DNA from: Tetracladium setigerum | Taxonomy: Eukaryota > Ascomycota > Leotiomycetes > Helotiales | Assembly: GCA_031472005.1 (NCBI GenBank) | Contig: PZJY01000007.1 | Location: 2,095,808 to 2,159,807 of the forward strand | Length of the DNA: 64,000 nucleotides | Direction: 5' to 3' | Part shown: piece after piece, positions 10,672 through 21,008 of the stretch | How the letters are laid out: each line of letters opens with the position of its first letter | How positions within the stretch are numbered: the stretch's first letter is position 1 | Translations under genes and position numbers: made by a program | The notes under the pieces: model-generated | What the model was told of the DNA's origin: nothing | Seen by the model: the letters and a program-made list of their open reading frames with translations, nothing else | The model's database searches: none

Positions 10672-12431
10672 TTAACAAACAATCCTATGTGCAACATGTT
10701 CCCAAGCAGCCTGCTTCTCCGCCGCCCTCCTTTGCCCAATAACCTTCAAATTCCCCTCCTCAATCTCCATCTCCAACCTATCCATCCTACTCCCCTCGGT
10801 CCCGCCCGCCACGCCGGCCGTCCAGAATTAAACACATCATCCATCTCCTCCAACGTCTTCCCCTTCGTCTCCGGCGCCGCCAAAAACATATGCACAAACG
10901 CACACAGATTAAACACCGCAAAAATAATATACATCTTCCAATTTATATTCCATAGCAGTGGCGGCACGGCGAACGCCAAGATACAATTCCAGAACCAATT
11001 CGTCGCTGTTGCGAGACTGACGGCTTTGGCGCGGATTTGATTGGGGTAGATTTCGCTGGGATAGGTCCAGCTTGTTGGACCCCACGAGGTTGCAAATGTG
11101 CAGACGAAAAGGTAGGTCATTGCTACGATGGCTTTGGAGACCGGGCGGTTGTCGGAGACAAGCCAGGAGATTTCGGAGTTGGATGTTGTGCGTGTGCTGG
11201 CGGTGTTGGGTTTGCCGCGGGTGGCTTGGAGGGTGCCGACGATGAGGAGGTAGGTCATCATTAGGAAGGAGCCGATGAGCATGGAGGGGCGGCGGCCGAC
11301 GCGGTCGAGGAAGAGGATTGCAGGGAGGGTGAGAAGAACGTTGAGGATGTATTGGACGGAGGCTGTGAGGAGGGGAGATGCGATATTGGCGCCTTGCATG
11401 ATATCTAACGAAATTTGTTTCTTAGTTTTTGAAATTTAGCTGGATAAAGTGAGGGAGACTTACAAACAATGTAATACATCATCACGTTCATTCCACAAAG
11501 TTGAGACCACATCTGAATCGACATGCCAAGAAGAACTCTTCTAAACATACGAGGAGCAGTGAGTGCTCTGAACGAACTAACCGCTTCTTCTCTTTCAAAT
11601 CGCAAAGCCTCCTCGATCTCCTGATATTCAGCCAGAACTTTAGGATGGTTCAAATCTCCATGTCCATGTAAAGAAGCTAGGACATTGATGGCCTCCTCCC
11701 AGCGATCCTTGGAAGCAAGCCACCTTGGTGTTCGCGGCAGGAAGAACATTCCCCAGAACAGGACAACAGCTGGTACGATCTGGACACCCCACGGAATTCG
11801 AAATGCTAAGGTTGGCTGGTTTGGATCATCGGGTCCACCTCCTACCCAGGATGCGCCGTATTGAATGAAGTATTGAATGAGGATGCCCCATGTGATGGCC
11901 CATTGTTGGAGAGATACAACTCGTCCTCGGATTTCCTTGGGTGCGATTTCAGACATGTAGACAGGGCAGATTGAAGAACAGATGCCGACGCAGATACCAG
12001 CAGTTACACGACCGACAATAAGAAGTGGGACGCCATTTGCAGCACATTGAAACCTTCAATCCAAGATTAGCCGCAGAACTACGACTGCTATTTCCTCTGG
12101 AAAGCTTACAATGATCCAATGATCCAAAATATTGAACCAACTTGGATACTCGTTCGTCGAGACCACTTGTCAGCGATGAAAGAGGAAATCAATGCTCCAA
12201 AAAGAGATCCAAATGGCATCGATGCAGTGATAAGACCTTGATGATAAGATCTGGGGTAGCCGAAGTATCGTTTGTAGGCCATAGTACCTAAGACACCAGA
12301 CATTGAGGAAATATCAAAGCCAAAGAGGCCACCGCCTGGATCGTTAGAAAGATATCATTAATGAGAGTGGATAATGGCTTACCGATGGCGGCGAAGCTAC
12401 AGATAACGTAGACATTTGTTGCTTGCCACAT
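10672..12431 (-). CDS. MFS hexose/sugar transporter, four exons
   Basis: Proton-linked sugar uptake at the plasma membrane. Exons are 12383-12431, 12110-12335, 11464-12053 and 10746-11404 as the frame reads. Introns of 47, 56 and 59 bp all join in phase. The protein starts MWQATNVYVICSFAAIGGGL, with the GGxxFGFD motif of TM1, then IADKWSRRTS (loop 2-3), the PVYMSEIAPKEIRGR signature after TM4-5, MNVMMYYIVYIM in TM7, LDRVGRRPS, and the PETKGKTLEEMD signature after TM12. This is a full 12-TM sugar_tr member. The tail breaks after GRPAWRAG: the written frame ends at 10746, while a one-base-shifted frame continues RMDRLEMEIEEGNLK and stops at 10672. The missing base would lie in the C-run at about 10801-10808. 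Sugar specificity is not deducible. Confidence 0.9.
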
Positions 12432-12549
12432 GGTTATCTTTCACTGAGTAGCAGAAAAAAGACTAAGGAGTAGCGTTCCAGTCTTTTGGGAATTCGGAAT
12501 TCGGATAGGAAGGGCAATCAAGGGTTCCATGCGAGGGAGGGATCCCATC

Positions 12550-12556
12550 TATATAT
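12550..12556 (-). promoter_or_regulatory. TATA-like box of the sugar transporter gene
   Basis: TATATAT about 120 bp upstream of the transporter ATG at 12431, read on the minus strand. Position and sequence fit a core promoter; no other element was identified. Confidence 0.3.
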
Positions 12557-14082
12557 CCATTACACCGAAAGCTCTGACAGAGAAGTATGGGGTGATTCTC
12601 TCGTGTGGCGGAAGATTGCTTGGTGCTTCATAATTTATCGAAAATCATCTTAACACCTCCAAGTGAAGTGATCGGTTTACTGCACCGTGCATAATGCACT
12701 GTTCCTGAAGAGGCTGGGGTTTGGTCCATCAAATTCGCCTATCATTACAAAAGGAGGAGGTCGAACAGCATATGGAATCTAACCAACTATCCAACCGATT
12801 GACGTCTCGAACACGGCGAGAGGTAGGAAAAAGCCACTCGCGGTCGTTTTGTTCCTTCAACTCCCTCGTGGTTTCGTCGCCACTGACAGGCTTAGGATTG
12901 TTGAACCTTGTCAAGACTAACCCCTCCCCAGCTTCAGACAAACGGCCCGCTGGATATATTGCTACCCCAGTTCTCCAGGAAATCTTAAAGTATAGTGGCA
13001 ACACCACTTACGAAGCGCGAAAGATTTGTTGATGTTGTTGTTGCTGTTGGATACCGAATTTTTGACTACGGTCACACAGTAAAATCTGACACCAAGATCC
13101 ACAACACTAAAATTTCCTTCGACCAAAACTTTCAATAATGTATCGATGACTGTCCAAAGCAACAAAATTCGAAATAACAACACCCCTATCTTCCCGTCTT
13201 CTGTTCAAGCCCCTGGACGTTGGCTTTCGAGGACGTGGGATTACCGCCGAAGCAACGCCGTGGGTTTCAATTGCTTGGCTGGTAATCCATAATCCCCGCA
13301 TTCTGAAGCGGCTCTTCCCCGGCCTTGCTTCTTGCTTTGAATGCGCCATCCAAAAAATGAATCCTGGTCTCGTGCCTTTCTTTTTTGTTTGATACAGTAC
13401 GGTGTCTGAGATAGGATGGAAAATGTATTCGCATTGAGGAGCTTGAGAGGTTGTTACAGAAAATCGAAGAAGGCATCCGTAAGATGCAAGTGGAACATGC
13501 AGAAGAAAGCTTTGATGTTAAGTAATTGGTAGATAATCATGGATAAAACTGGCGGGATGAAAAAGAATTGACATGCTGGATGAATAACAATCACTGCCTG
13601 GTGACGGCAGGAAAGGGAGCTGTCCCTGTTGAGATGCACGAAATGAAATGGTTAAACATGCGCTGGAAAATAACTTGAACTAAAAACCCAAGACAGCACG
13701 AGAATAAGTAAGTGTAAACATAATGGAAATACTGGATAGCTCTTCCGTGGCGTCCCAAAGATGTAGTCTTGACAACCAACTAAAGAAAAGACGCATACCA
13801 AACTTGCAATATTGTATACTTCCCTTGGCGTTCATCGAATACGCGCCTGCTAATTTCAATTTGTCAGTGGATACATGCCAGTTCCAAGCTTGCATAAATT
13901 TGAACCCTTCCACGTGGTTTTAATTTTCCCTGCAAAGCAATTCCGGAAGGGTCTGGCTAAGTCTGAGATGGAAGGATCAGAATCATCGGAATCATCAGAT
14001 CTTAACATTCAGCTTGATTCGTTGCACAACAGATGGTAAGCAGCTTTTACCATGCCCTATACTATCTCAAAAATGACAAAAT
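12557..14082. other. Intergenic region, no supported gene
   Basis: About 1.5 kb between the transporter promoter and the end of the thioesterase gene. Short frames on both strands overlap one another and have no family-like features or splice partners. Confidence 0.4.
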
Positions 14083-15162
14083 TCACTTCGCAGGTCTGGG
14101 GGAAAGTTCTTCCACGATATTTTCCGGATGCTTCCACGCCAGAGCAACATATCTTTGATCAACATTAGTAAAGGGCACGCCCCAAATCCCGAACTCAGCA
14201 AAAAGCTTAGGCCGAATACTTACTTCGTATGACTACCTCGTGCAGCCAATTGACCCTTGCTGTTGGTAAACCGTATCGATGTATACGCAAGTGTCTTCCC
14301 AACTATTCTCCCGTAAGCAAGACTTTTCAAAGCTCCCCATGCATGGCAACCAAAAACCTACATTTATCACACTCCACAACAGCTCTCAAAGTATCACCCA
14401 CTTGACCACCCGAGTTAAGATAAGTGACGTTCAAATCCGTAGAAACCCCAGTTGCATAAAGTCCCTTGATGCTACGGCCAAGGAACCGCCGAGATCAACT
14501 GGATTGATATTAAGCAGGCATTTTCTTGAGAAGAGGAAAATGGTACTTACCCATGCTTGCTATGGTTCCGCCATGGATGATGTTGAGACGGTTCTGCACC
14601 TCAGTTAGATAGGCATCTCTATGAGATTGAAATGGCGGGGCCTGACGGTATGCTCTTTCTTGATGTCAAGTTCGAATTCGACGCGGCCGGGTTCTGCTGC
14701 TGTTACTCGCAACTAGAGGAGATGATATCAGGTTGTGATGAAAACAATACTGGAAAATGCGGATGCTCACGTTCTCACCAAACAATCTGGAAGAGCAAGG
14801 TCAGCAAATCGTTCGTGCATGAGAAGTATGGCAAGGGAGATTGGCATTCTGATAGTACAATGATGTAGATTCCCCAATGTCAGTGACACAAATAGAGTGG
14901 TAATATAGAAATTGATGGACAGGTTTCCATTGGGAGAAGTATTGTAGGCTCTATCATTCTCGTTCTGGGTTTGTTCTTACCTCGGTTCCAGACCGGATTC
15001 TGCTTGGAAGGACTTGAGAACCTGCGAGAGAGTTAGAAACGAAACGCTTGCCTGAGCTCATCAGGACTCACTTACTGATCTCACAAATCTAAGAGCTGCC
15101 ATTCTATCACCTTCGTCAACAATTGGTGTTTGATGTGTGATGGAGGTTGTGAAGTCCGACAT
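14083..15162 (-). CDS. 4HBT-fold acyl-CoA thioesterase-like protein, eight exons, one frameshift
   Basis: Hydrolysis of acyl-CoA thioesters is the family role (PaaI/ACOT13-like hotdog fold). Exons are 15076-15162, 14981-15021, 14771-14786, 14647-14712, 14551-14593, 14362-14498, 14224-14302 and 14083-14152. Joined, they give MSDFTTSITHQ, RVTAAEPGRVEFELDIKKEH, NRLNIIHGGTIASMVDLGGS (HGG active-site region), GVSTDLNVTYLNSGGQVGD, KTLAYTSIRFTNSKGQLAAR and KYVALAWKHPENIVEELSP, which follow the fungal family in order. Exon 3 is only 16 nt. Exon 6 has lost one base in the GGG run at 14463-14465, switching frame between AVASR and GLYATG. Without it the protein would be truncated in the catalytic domain. 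Either a pseudogene or a sequence error. The gene starts 151 bp from the divergent TFB2. Confidence 0.75.
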
Positions 15163-15313
15163 CAACTTGCCTTGAAATGGGTCCGTGCATCGCCAAGACT
15201 CACGAGAAGGCTGCACTCAAATGCAAGGCTATTTCTTTCAACCTCTCTAAAACTTCAAAGAACAATGATAAACCGATAACCAACAGCAAATCGAGGCTCA
15301 CGACGACGTCAAG
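15163..15313. promoter_or_regulatory. Bidirectional promoter, thioesterase / TFB2
   Basis: Only 151 bp separate the two divergent start codons, so the 5' leaders and promoters must be shared or overlapping. No TATA box was seen; A-rich stretches precede the TFB2 ATG. Confidence 0.4.
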
Positions 15314-16877
15314 ATGTCGGTGTCCTCACTCGCCTCCTTTGCGTACCTGGAGAGACTTCCAGGTACTACTTTTAGAAAGCTGTATCAGCAGCCTTCAACC
15401 GCCCTGGCTATCTTTCGGCGCATGCTACCGCACTTGGGTATGTCATCTCGTAGAAGTACTGAGTGACTTTGGCTGACAGGCCATAGCTAAGAGCTTTGTG
15501 ATGGCCATGCTTTATATGAGCAAACCTCTACTGATGTCTGATTTGGATCTTTGGGTTGCTCCAGGAAGCAAGTCGTAAAGAATCCCACATCACCTTTCCC
15601 TAGCAGCATCTAACCACTTGTAGACAACGAGATGATGCCCTAGCTGTCCTATCTCGACTTCACATCACGGTTACGACTGTGCCGACTCGAGACGAGCCTC
15701 AGAGGATATCTCTGACTCCGAAATTCCGAAATTCTTTACGACTAGCGTTGACAGGAGGTGGGGATCACCAATCGTTTGGTGTCCCATCGAGTTCTATACA
15801 AGGCGATGTTGACTTGGACTTTCTTGACGAGTATGCGAAGGATCAGTGGGAAGGTATTTTACATTATGTGGTGAGTAGTGTGGGCGATGGAAGGGGGCAG
15901 GGAGGAAATGGACCTACGGTCGCTGTAAAGCAGTTGCTGGAAGCTGGGAGAATGGTTACGAGAGGCAGACATGCTGGTGGAGGAATTACACAAGCTGGTT
16001 TCTCTTTCTTGCTGCAAGAGGTTAATGCGCAAGTTTGGACTCTGTTACTCCTGTGGATTGAAAATGCTGAAAAGGTGTGTCTTCCTCTCCTCAAATTGTC
16101 AATCGCTAATAATTCCAGATGCAAATGGACTCGGTCGAAGTTCTCTCTTTCTTCTTTTTACTTGGATCTTTGGAACTCGGTCGTGCCTACACCACTACGA
16201 ATCTCAGCGAATCACAGCAACGAATGCTTCCCAACCTCATTGATTTTGGGCTAGTATACATGACCAACTCTACTGCTGCACAATTCTTCCCAACAAGACT
16301 CGCGACGACTCTCACATCTGATGTCAGCGCTCTCCGCAGTGTTGCGGCTGGCTTTGACGCGGCAATGAGTGCGTCGACTGGTACAAAGGGATTTATTATC
16401 ATCGAAACCAACTATCGAATTTACGCATACACAAACTCACCTCTTCAAATCGCGGTTCTTGCCCTCTTTACCAAATTAAATACGCGCTATCCGAATATGG
16501 TTTCTGGTAGAGTGACGCGAGACTCTATGTATAATGCGATTTCACATGGTATCACATCAGATCAAATCATATCATATCTTTCGACTCATGCTCACCCACA
16601 GTTGGTGAAGGCATCGATGGCCAAAGGAGGAGGTCCAGTCTTACCGCCAACGGTGGTTGATCAGATCCGGCTTTGGCAACTGGAAAAAGAACGAATGAAA
16701 GTAGAACCGGGCTTTATTTTCATGGACTTCGACAGCACAAAGGAGTATGAAGCATGTGCCAAATATGCGGAAGAGAATGGAGTGTTGAAATGGAAGAGCG
16801 ATGCGAAGAAGATGTTTTTTGTCACGAGACATGAACAGTTGGCGAATTTTATGAAGAGCCGAAAGGCCATGAAGTAG
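15314..16877 (+). CDS. tfb2: TFIIH subunit TFB2 (p52)
   Basis: TFB2 is a core subunit of TFIIH, acting in RNA polymerase II initiation and nucleotide excision repair, where it anchors and stimulates the XPB/Ssl2 helicase. Exons are 15314-15437, 15487-15574, 15624-16074 and 16119-16877, with introns of 49, 49 and 44 bp and CTGAC/CTAAC/CTAAT branch sites, giving 473 aa. The protein starts MSVSSLASFAYLERLPGTTF, and continues through PHLAKSFVMAMLYMSKPL, WEGILHYVVSSVG, GFSFLLQEVNAQVWTLLL and LSFFFLLGSLELG to the C-terminal domain VDQIRLWQLEKERMKVEPGF, the region that binds Tfb5. Length is normal for the family. All four exons are intact. Confidence 0.92.
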
Positions 16878-17217
16878 CCTCAAGCCTGGCAGGGCAGGGA
16901 GGGAGGGCACTTAGGATTGGTTTGGCGTCTGACGATCATTTCGCTGGGATACATACATTATTGCATGGAGTTTGGGCGACTTCATCTGATGGGATGGATG
17001 GATATTCTCTGGAGTGTGGTTTCACAGATCAGAACAATGACAACTTGGAACAAAAGCAATTCATATTCCGTCCGCACATATTATGCCCCCACTACACTAC
17101 CTTTCAAACTCTATATCTAACGCTGGCGAGGGCCTCTACTGTTAGGCTCAATTCCTCTGCTGATCTGGGTCTCTTTTGTACATTTCGTTTGTACCTGATG
17201 AACACCCAAAGCCAATC
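16878..17217. other. 3' flank of TFB2, nothing recognised
   Basis: Contains the TFB2 3' UTR. Short open frames have no protein-like composition. Confidence 0.4.
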
Positions 17218-17505
17218 TTAGTCCCCATCAGGTCTCTCGGGCCGCCCCTTGACCCAAAGATCTAGATCCATATGGCGGACGAACTTCCTCAAAAACTCGT
17301 TCTCTTCTTTGTCGTCGTCCCCAACATCGTCCAGCATTCTCCACTGCCGTAAATGGCGCCCGATATATCCAGGATCAGGGTTACTCGTCGGGTGTTCGTG
17401 TCGTGAGAATTGCCTTCGCTGTAGGACGGGGGGTCCACTACGTCATTGGGCGTTTAAGGGCTTGCAGGAGTTTCCTTGCGCCAATTTTGAGGGTCGAGGA
17501 CAATG
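17218..17505 (-). pseudogene. Degraded or frameshifted minus-strand coding remnant
   Basis: Two minus-strand frames look protein-like. The proximal one reads FIVLDPQNWRKETPASP, then TAA at 17454-17456, then TPNDVVDPPSYSEGNSHDTN in the same frame. The distal one (17218-17418) reads NPDPGYIGRHLRQWRML, DDVGDDDKEENEFLRKFVRH, then MDLDLWVKGRPERPDGD and a stop at 17218. Restoring one base in the CCCG stretch near 17395 joins them. Alternatively the distal part is a 3' exon whose acceptor is CCTACAG, just above 17418. No family was recognised; a PPSY motif is visible. Other frames are also open here, so the call is tentative. Confidence 0.25.
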
Positions 17506-18081
17506 AATTCAACACAAAAAAAAGAGTATAAATCCATCTCAAAGTATATCCTCACCGGAGTACATTCGCTACAAAGCCCTCACGGATTAGTATGTGATTA
17601 TCACCAAAAAAGTGAAGAAAAAGGTCTCGCAAAGACCGTGGATGTCTCATTGGAAGCGACCGGGTGATATTCTCACGTGGAATGACTTGAAGCGTTGGCA
17701 CCCAATGAGCAGCGGGCAACCCTGCAAGTCCTCTGCCTCCTCCAAGCCGGTTTCCACTTCTCTCCCTCGACTTTCTCCCACGAACTTGACGAGGAGAATA
17801 ATGCGAACATAAATCTCGCACATCCGCCAGAATTCTTTACTCTCGAGGTCTCCTCAGACATCTACAATCTCCAAGACGAAAACTGTCGAGTTTGGAATCC
17901 GACACTCACATCCATATCTATCTTTCTTGGATAATATCAAAAGCCGCCCGCGGGGTAAATACTCGAAGCACTCGCTACGTCAACACCACCCTTTTTTACC
18001 GCCTTTATACAGAGGAACACTTTCGAGAAACAACAACACGTTCATCGAAAGATAAACCCCAAATAAATCCAAATCAAAGAT
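17506..18081. other. Region with a small plus-strand open frame; leader of the next gene
   Basis: A frame at 17695-17934 (plus strand) reads protein-like (RATLQVLCLLQAGFHF, then HPPEFFTLEVSSDIYN) but has no ATG and no clear upstream exon. The last 150 bp form the leader of the gene at 18082. Confidence 0.2.
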
Positions 18082-19974
18082 ATGTCTGGACCATACCGCG
18101 GAGGACGAGGCGATGACCCTCTCGCCTACGGAGAACGGCCAAGCGATTTCGGTTATGGCGGCCGAGGAGGAGGAGGGGATCGAGATAGATACGGAAGTGG
18201 TAGTGCACAAGGAGGAGCAAACCGCTGGGACACCGACCGCTTCGCCAGCGAAAGAGGGGGAAGAGAGCGCTTCGAGCCACAAGGCCGTGGGGATTTCTTC
18301 GAAGAACGAGACACTCGCACTACGACTCGTGGAGGCGGTTACGGCCGACCCCGAGAGCGATCAGTCGATGAAATCTACGAACGTCGAGGACCCGGATATG
18401 GAGATGATAGATACGAGCAGCGACATTACCATGACGATGATGCTCCTAGATTCGAACGGGCACCTGCTCCACCGCAATTTGGGGGATATCCTTGGGAGCG
18501 ACAGAACAACACAACGGTGATAGAGAAGGAGAGGGAAGTTTATAGCCCGCCTCCTCCAAGACGTGGAAGTAACCGTCCGAATTTCATGAGGAGACAGTCA
18601 AGTCTGGATACGTTTGATCGTAAGCCGATGACAAGATTCGTGGAGACGAGAGAGGAGTATGGCCCGCCTGCCAGATATCGACCTGAGAACCGCGCGCCAC
18701 CAATGGTTCCCATCCCACTACCAGTGCCAAAAAGCAGACAGCTCGGTCCTCCACCAGGACGTTATGCAGAGAGAGATTATGAGGAAATCAGAGTTGCTGA
18801 GCCCGAATACTACGGCGATGAGGATTACAGGCCGTATCCCGAACGAGTGCGTGAGAGGGAAGTCATCAGGAGGAGGAGACGAAGCAGGAGTCGGGACAGC
18901 GTCACAAGCCGCAGAAGTCACCGAAGTCGACGAGCTGAGAGTGTTCGCAGCGACAGTGTAAGCTCTTCAAGCAGTAGCGACAGAGGAACAGTGAGGAGCG
19001 TGAGAAGCGAATTCCCCAAGAGGGGTAAGACGCGCATGCCAGCAAGATTGGTTTCCAAGAAGGCAATCATTGATCTTGGATATCCATTTGAAGAAGAGGT
19101 CAGTACTCTACCCTGTCCAAAATAACTATACTGATTATTCCAGGGCGATACCATCATCATCATGAGAGCTCTCGGCCGAGAAAATATCGACGAAGTCATC
19201 AAACTCAGTGAAAGTTACAATGAGAGTACGTTAACCACCCAATCCCCTCACAAAATCCTAACCGGCTTCTCTCCAGATGACCGCGTAATAGAAACCACAC
19301 AAATTACTTACACAATCGAACCAGCTACACACATATCCTCCTCCCGCTCCGATGCAGGCACCGTCTATGAAGAGCACAAAGTGCAAGAAGTCATCACCAT
19401 TCCCGCACCACCACCGCCAGCCCCCATTGTTATTGCACCACCACCACCTCCTCCAGCTCCAATAGTCGTTGCCCCACCTCCTGCAGCTCCCATAGTCCAA
19501 GAAGTCATAACTGACACCAAAGTCGTCGAACACTTCGACCACCACCACGCCGCCGGCCCCATCATCGTCAACGCCGGCCCAGCACCACACCACCACCATT
19601 CCCACCACGACCATCACGACCACGTTGAAATTCGAGAAACGCAAGTCGTTGACCGCTCCGACGCGCTCGTCATTCGCAGTCGCAGCCGCAGCCGAAACAG
19701 AGATGAACAGGCCATCCGTTCCGAAATCCGCGCGCTGGAACTCGAGAAGGAACTCCTTCGTCGCGAACGTCGTCGTCGCGGACACTCCCATAGCCATAGC
19801 GGCCGAACGTCAAACACCGAATTGGTCATGTACGATAAGGAGCATTTCCATGCTAATGGCGAAGAGGTGACGATTGTGAGGAAAGAGGCTATTATTGAGC
19901 CGGATGGCGGCGTAAGGATTGAGAAGGATCGAAAAGGTAGGATGGCCATTAGTGTTCCGAAATATATCCGCTAG
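18082..19974 (+). CDS. DUF8035-type Arg/Ser-, Gly- and His/Pro-rich protein, 598 aa
   Basis: Exons are 18082-19098, 19144-19225 and 19277-19974, with 45- and 51-bp introns in phase. The N-terminus is Arg/Gly-rich (GPYRGGRGDD), like an RNA-binding RGG region. An Arg/Ser stretch follows (RRRRRSRSRDS), then the conserved block TRMPARLVSKKAIIDLGYPF and GDTIIIMRALGRENIDEVIK, which spans intron 1 and matches my memory of the fungal DUF8035 domain. Exon 3 adds proline repeats, a His-rich run, a second SR stretch, a charged helix ALELEKELLRRERRRR and a conserved-looking end GGVRIEKDRKGRMAISVPK. Fungal relatives are sometimes labelled serine/arginine repetitive matrix-like. Nuclear or RNA-linked function is inference only. 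Confidence 0.85.
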
Positions 19975-21008
19975 ATATTTAGGTGGGTGTTTTTGTGATG
20001 GGGGTGCTACCTTTGGAAATGGACTTTTTGGCTGACGTGTGTTTTGTTTAATAGCGAAACCGCCGCCAAGGGTTATTAGAGCTATGTTGAAGACTCTTAC
20101 TTGAGTCTTCTTCTCTCCTGGACTCGGAATCTTTGGATACGCTTGTAATGTTTACGTTACGTACTTCCTTTTAGGGGGAGTTTAACGACGAATGAATGTG
20201 ATGGGATCGCACGCGGACAAGGCCATGAAATGGGAATGGAACGAATCATGAGGAACTTTTTGCAAATTGGATGGAAATTGGGGGCTCTATAGACGGACGG
20301 ATGGATGTTTGGATGTTTTTTCGTTCGAATTCCTTTAGCTTTTTATTGAAGGGTCTTTTCTTGATTTCGGAAGGCATTTCTCTTTTCTTTCGAGAGTTAT
20401 GATTGCAATAAGCTATATTATTTGGCTTGTTTGGGGGGGGGCTACTTTTGTAAAACGAAAGTTCGTTCTATACTCACTTCTCTAGCCGCGCTATACTGGC
20501 TAGCCAGGTACGGTTAAATTGTGGCAAATTGGTCATGGACATAATTATGTATTTTGAACACTCATTTTATTTGGTTTTGGGAGGTTTGGATAGTGGATTT
20601 AACGTCTCTTTTTTCTCTGCTTCATCTTTTTGGTTCTTTATTGGGAGATACTTACATAGGTATATATAGGTACGGGACACACAACGTAGTTTAATGAGAT
20701 CAACGAATTTTCTTGCCTCCTTTTTTTCGTTCTTTCTAAAAAGAGAAATTTCGTGTTTGGGTGTGTGGGTGAGTTGAGTTAGTTAAATTCAAATGTAACA
20801 GCGATACGGCAACAAGCAAAGTTACATCTTCTTGTAACTGCGAAAGAAAAGAATAACGTCGTTTTTGGTATTTGCTTGCAGCACGTCAAACAAGTCAAAC
20901 AGGTATCTATCTCTTAGCTTAACGACAACTCCTCAATCATGATTCATTACATCATATCATTACCTACCTACCTTACACACATTCCAAGTCCCCTTCCTTC
21001 CCTTTCAA
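19975..21008. other. Convergent 3' flanks, no gene seen
   Basis: Lies between two convergent genes. It is T-rich with several short homopolymers, including a G8 run near 20435. No frame or RNA gene was recognised. Confidence 0.45.

Noticed and set aside
12721..13032. Plus-strand frame of 103 codons upstream of the transporter
   Set aside because: Both strands are open over the same interval, and neither shows conserved composition or introns.
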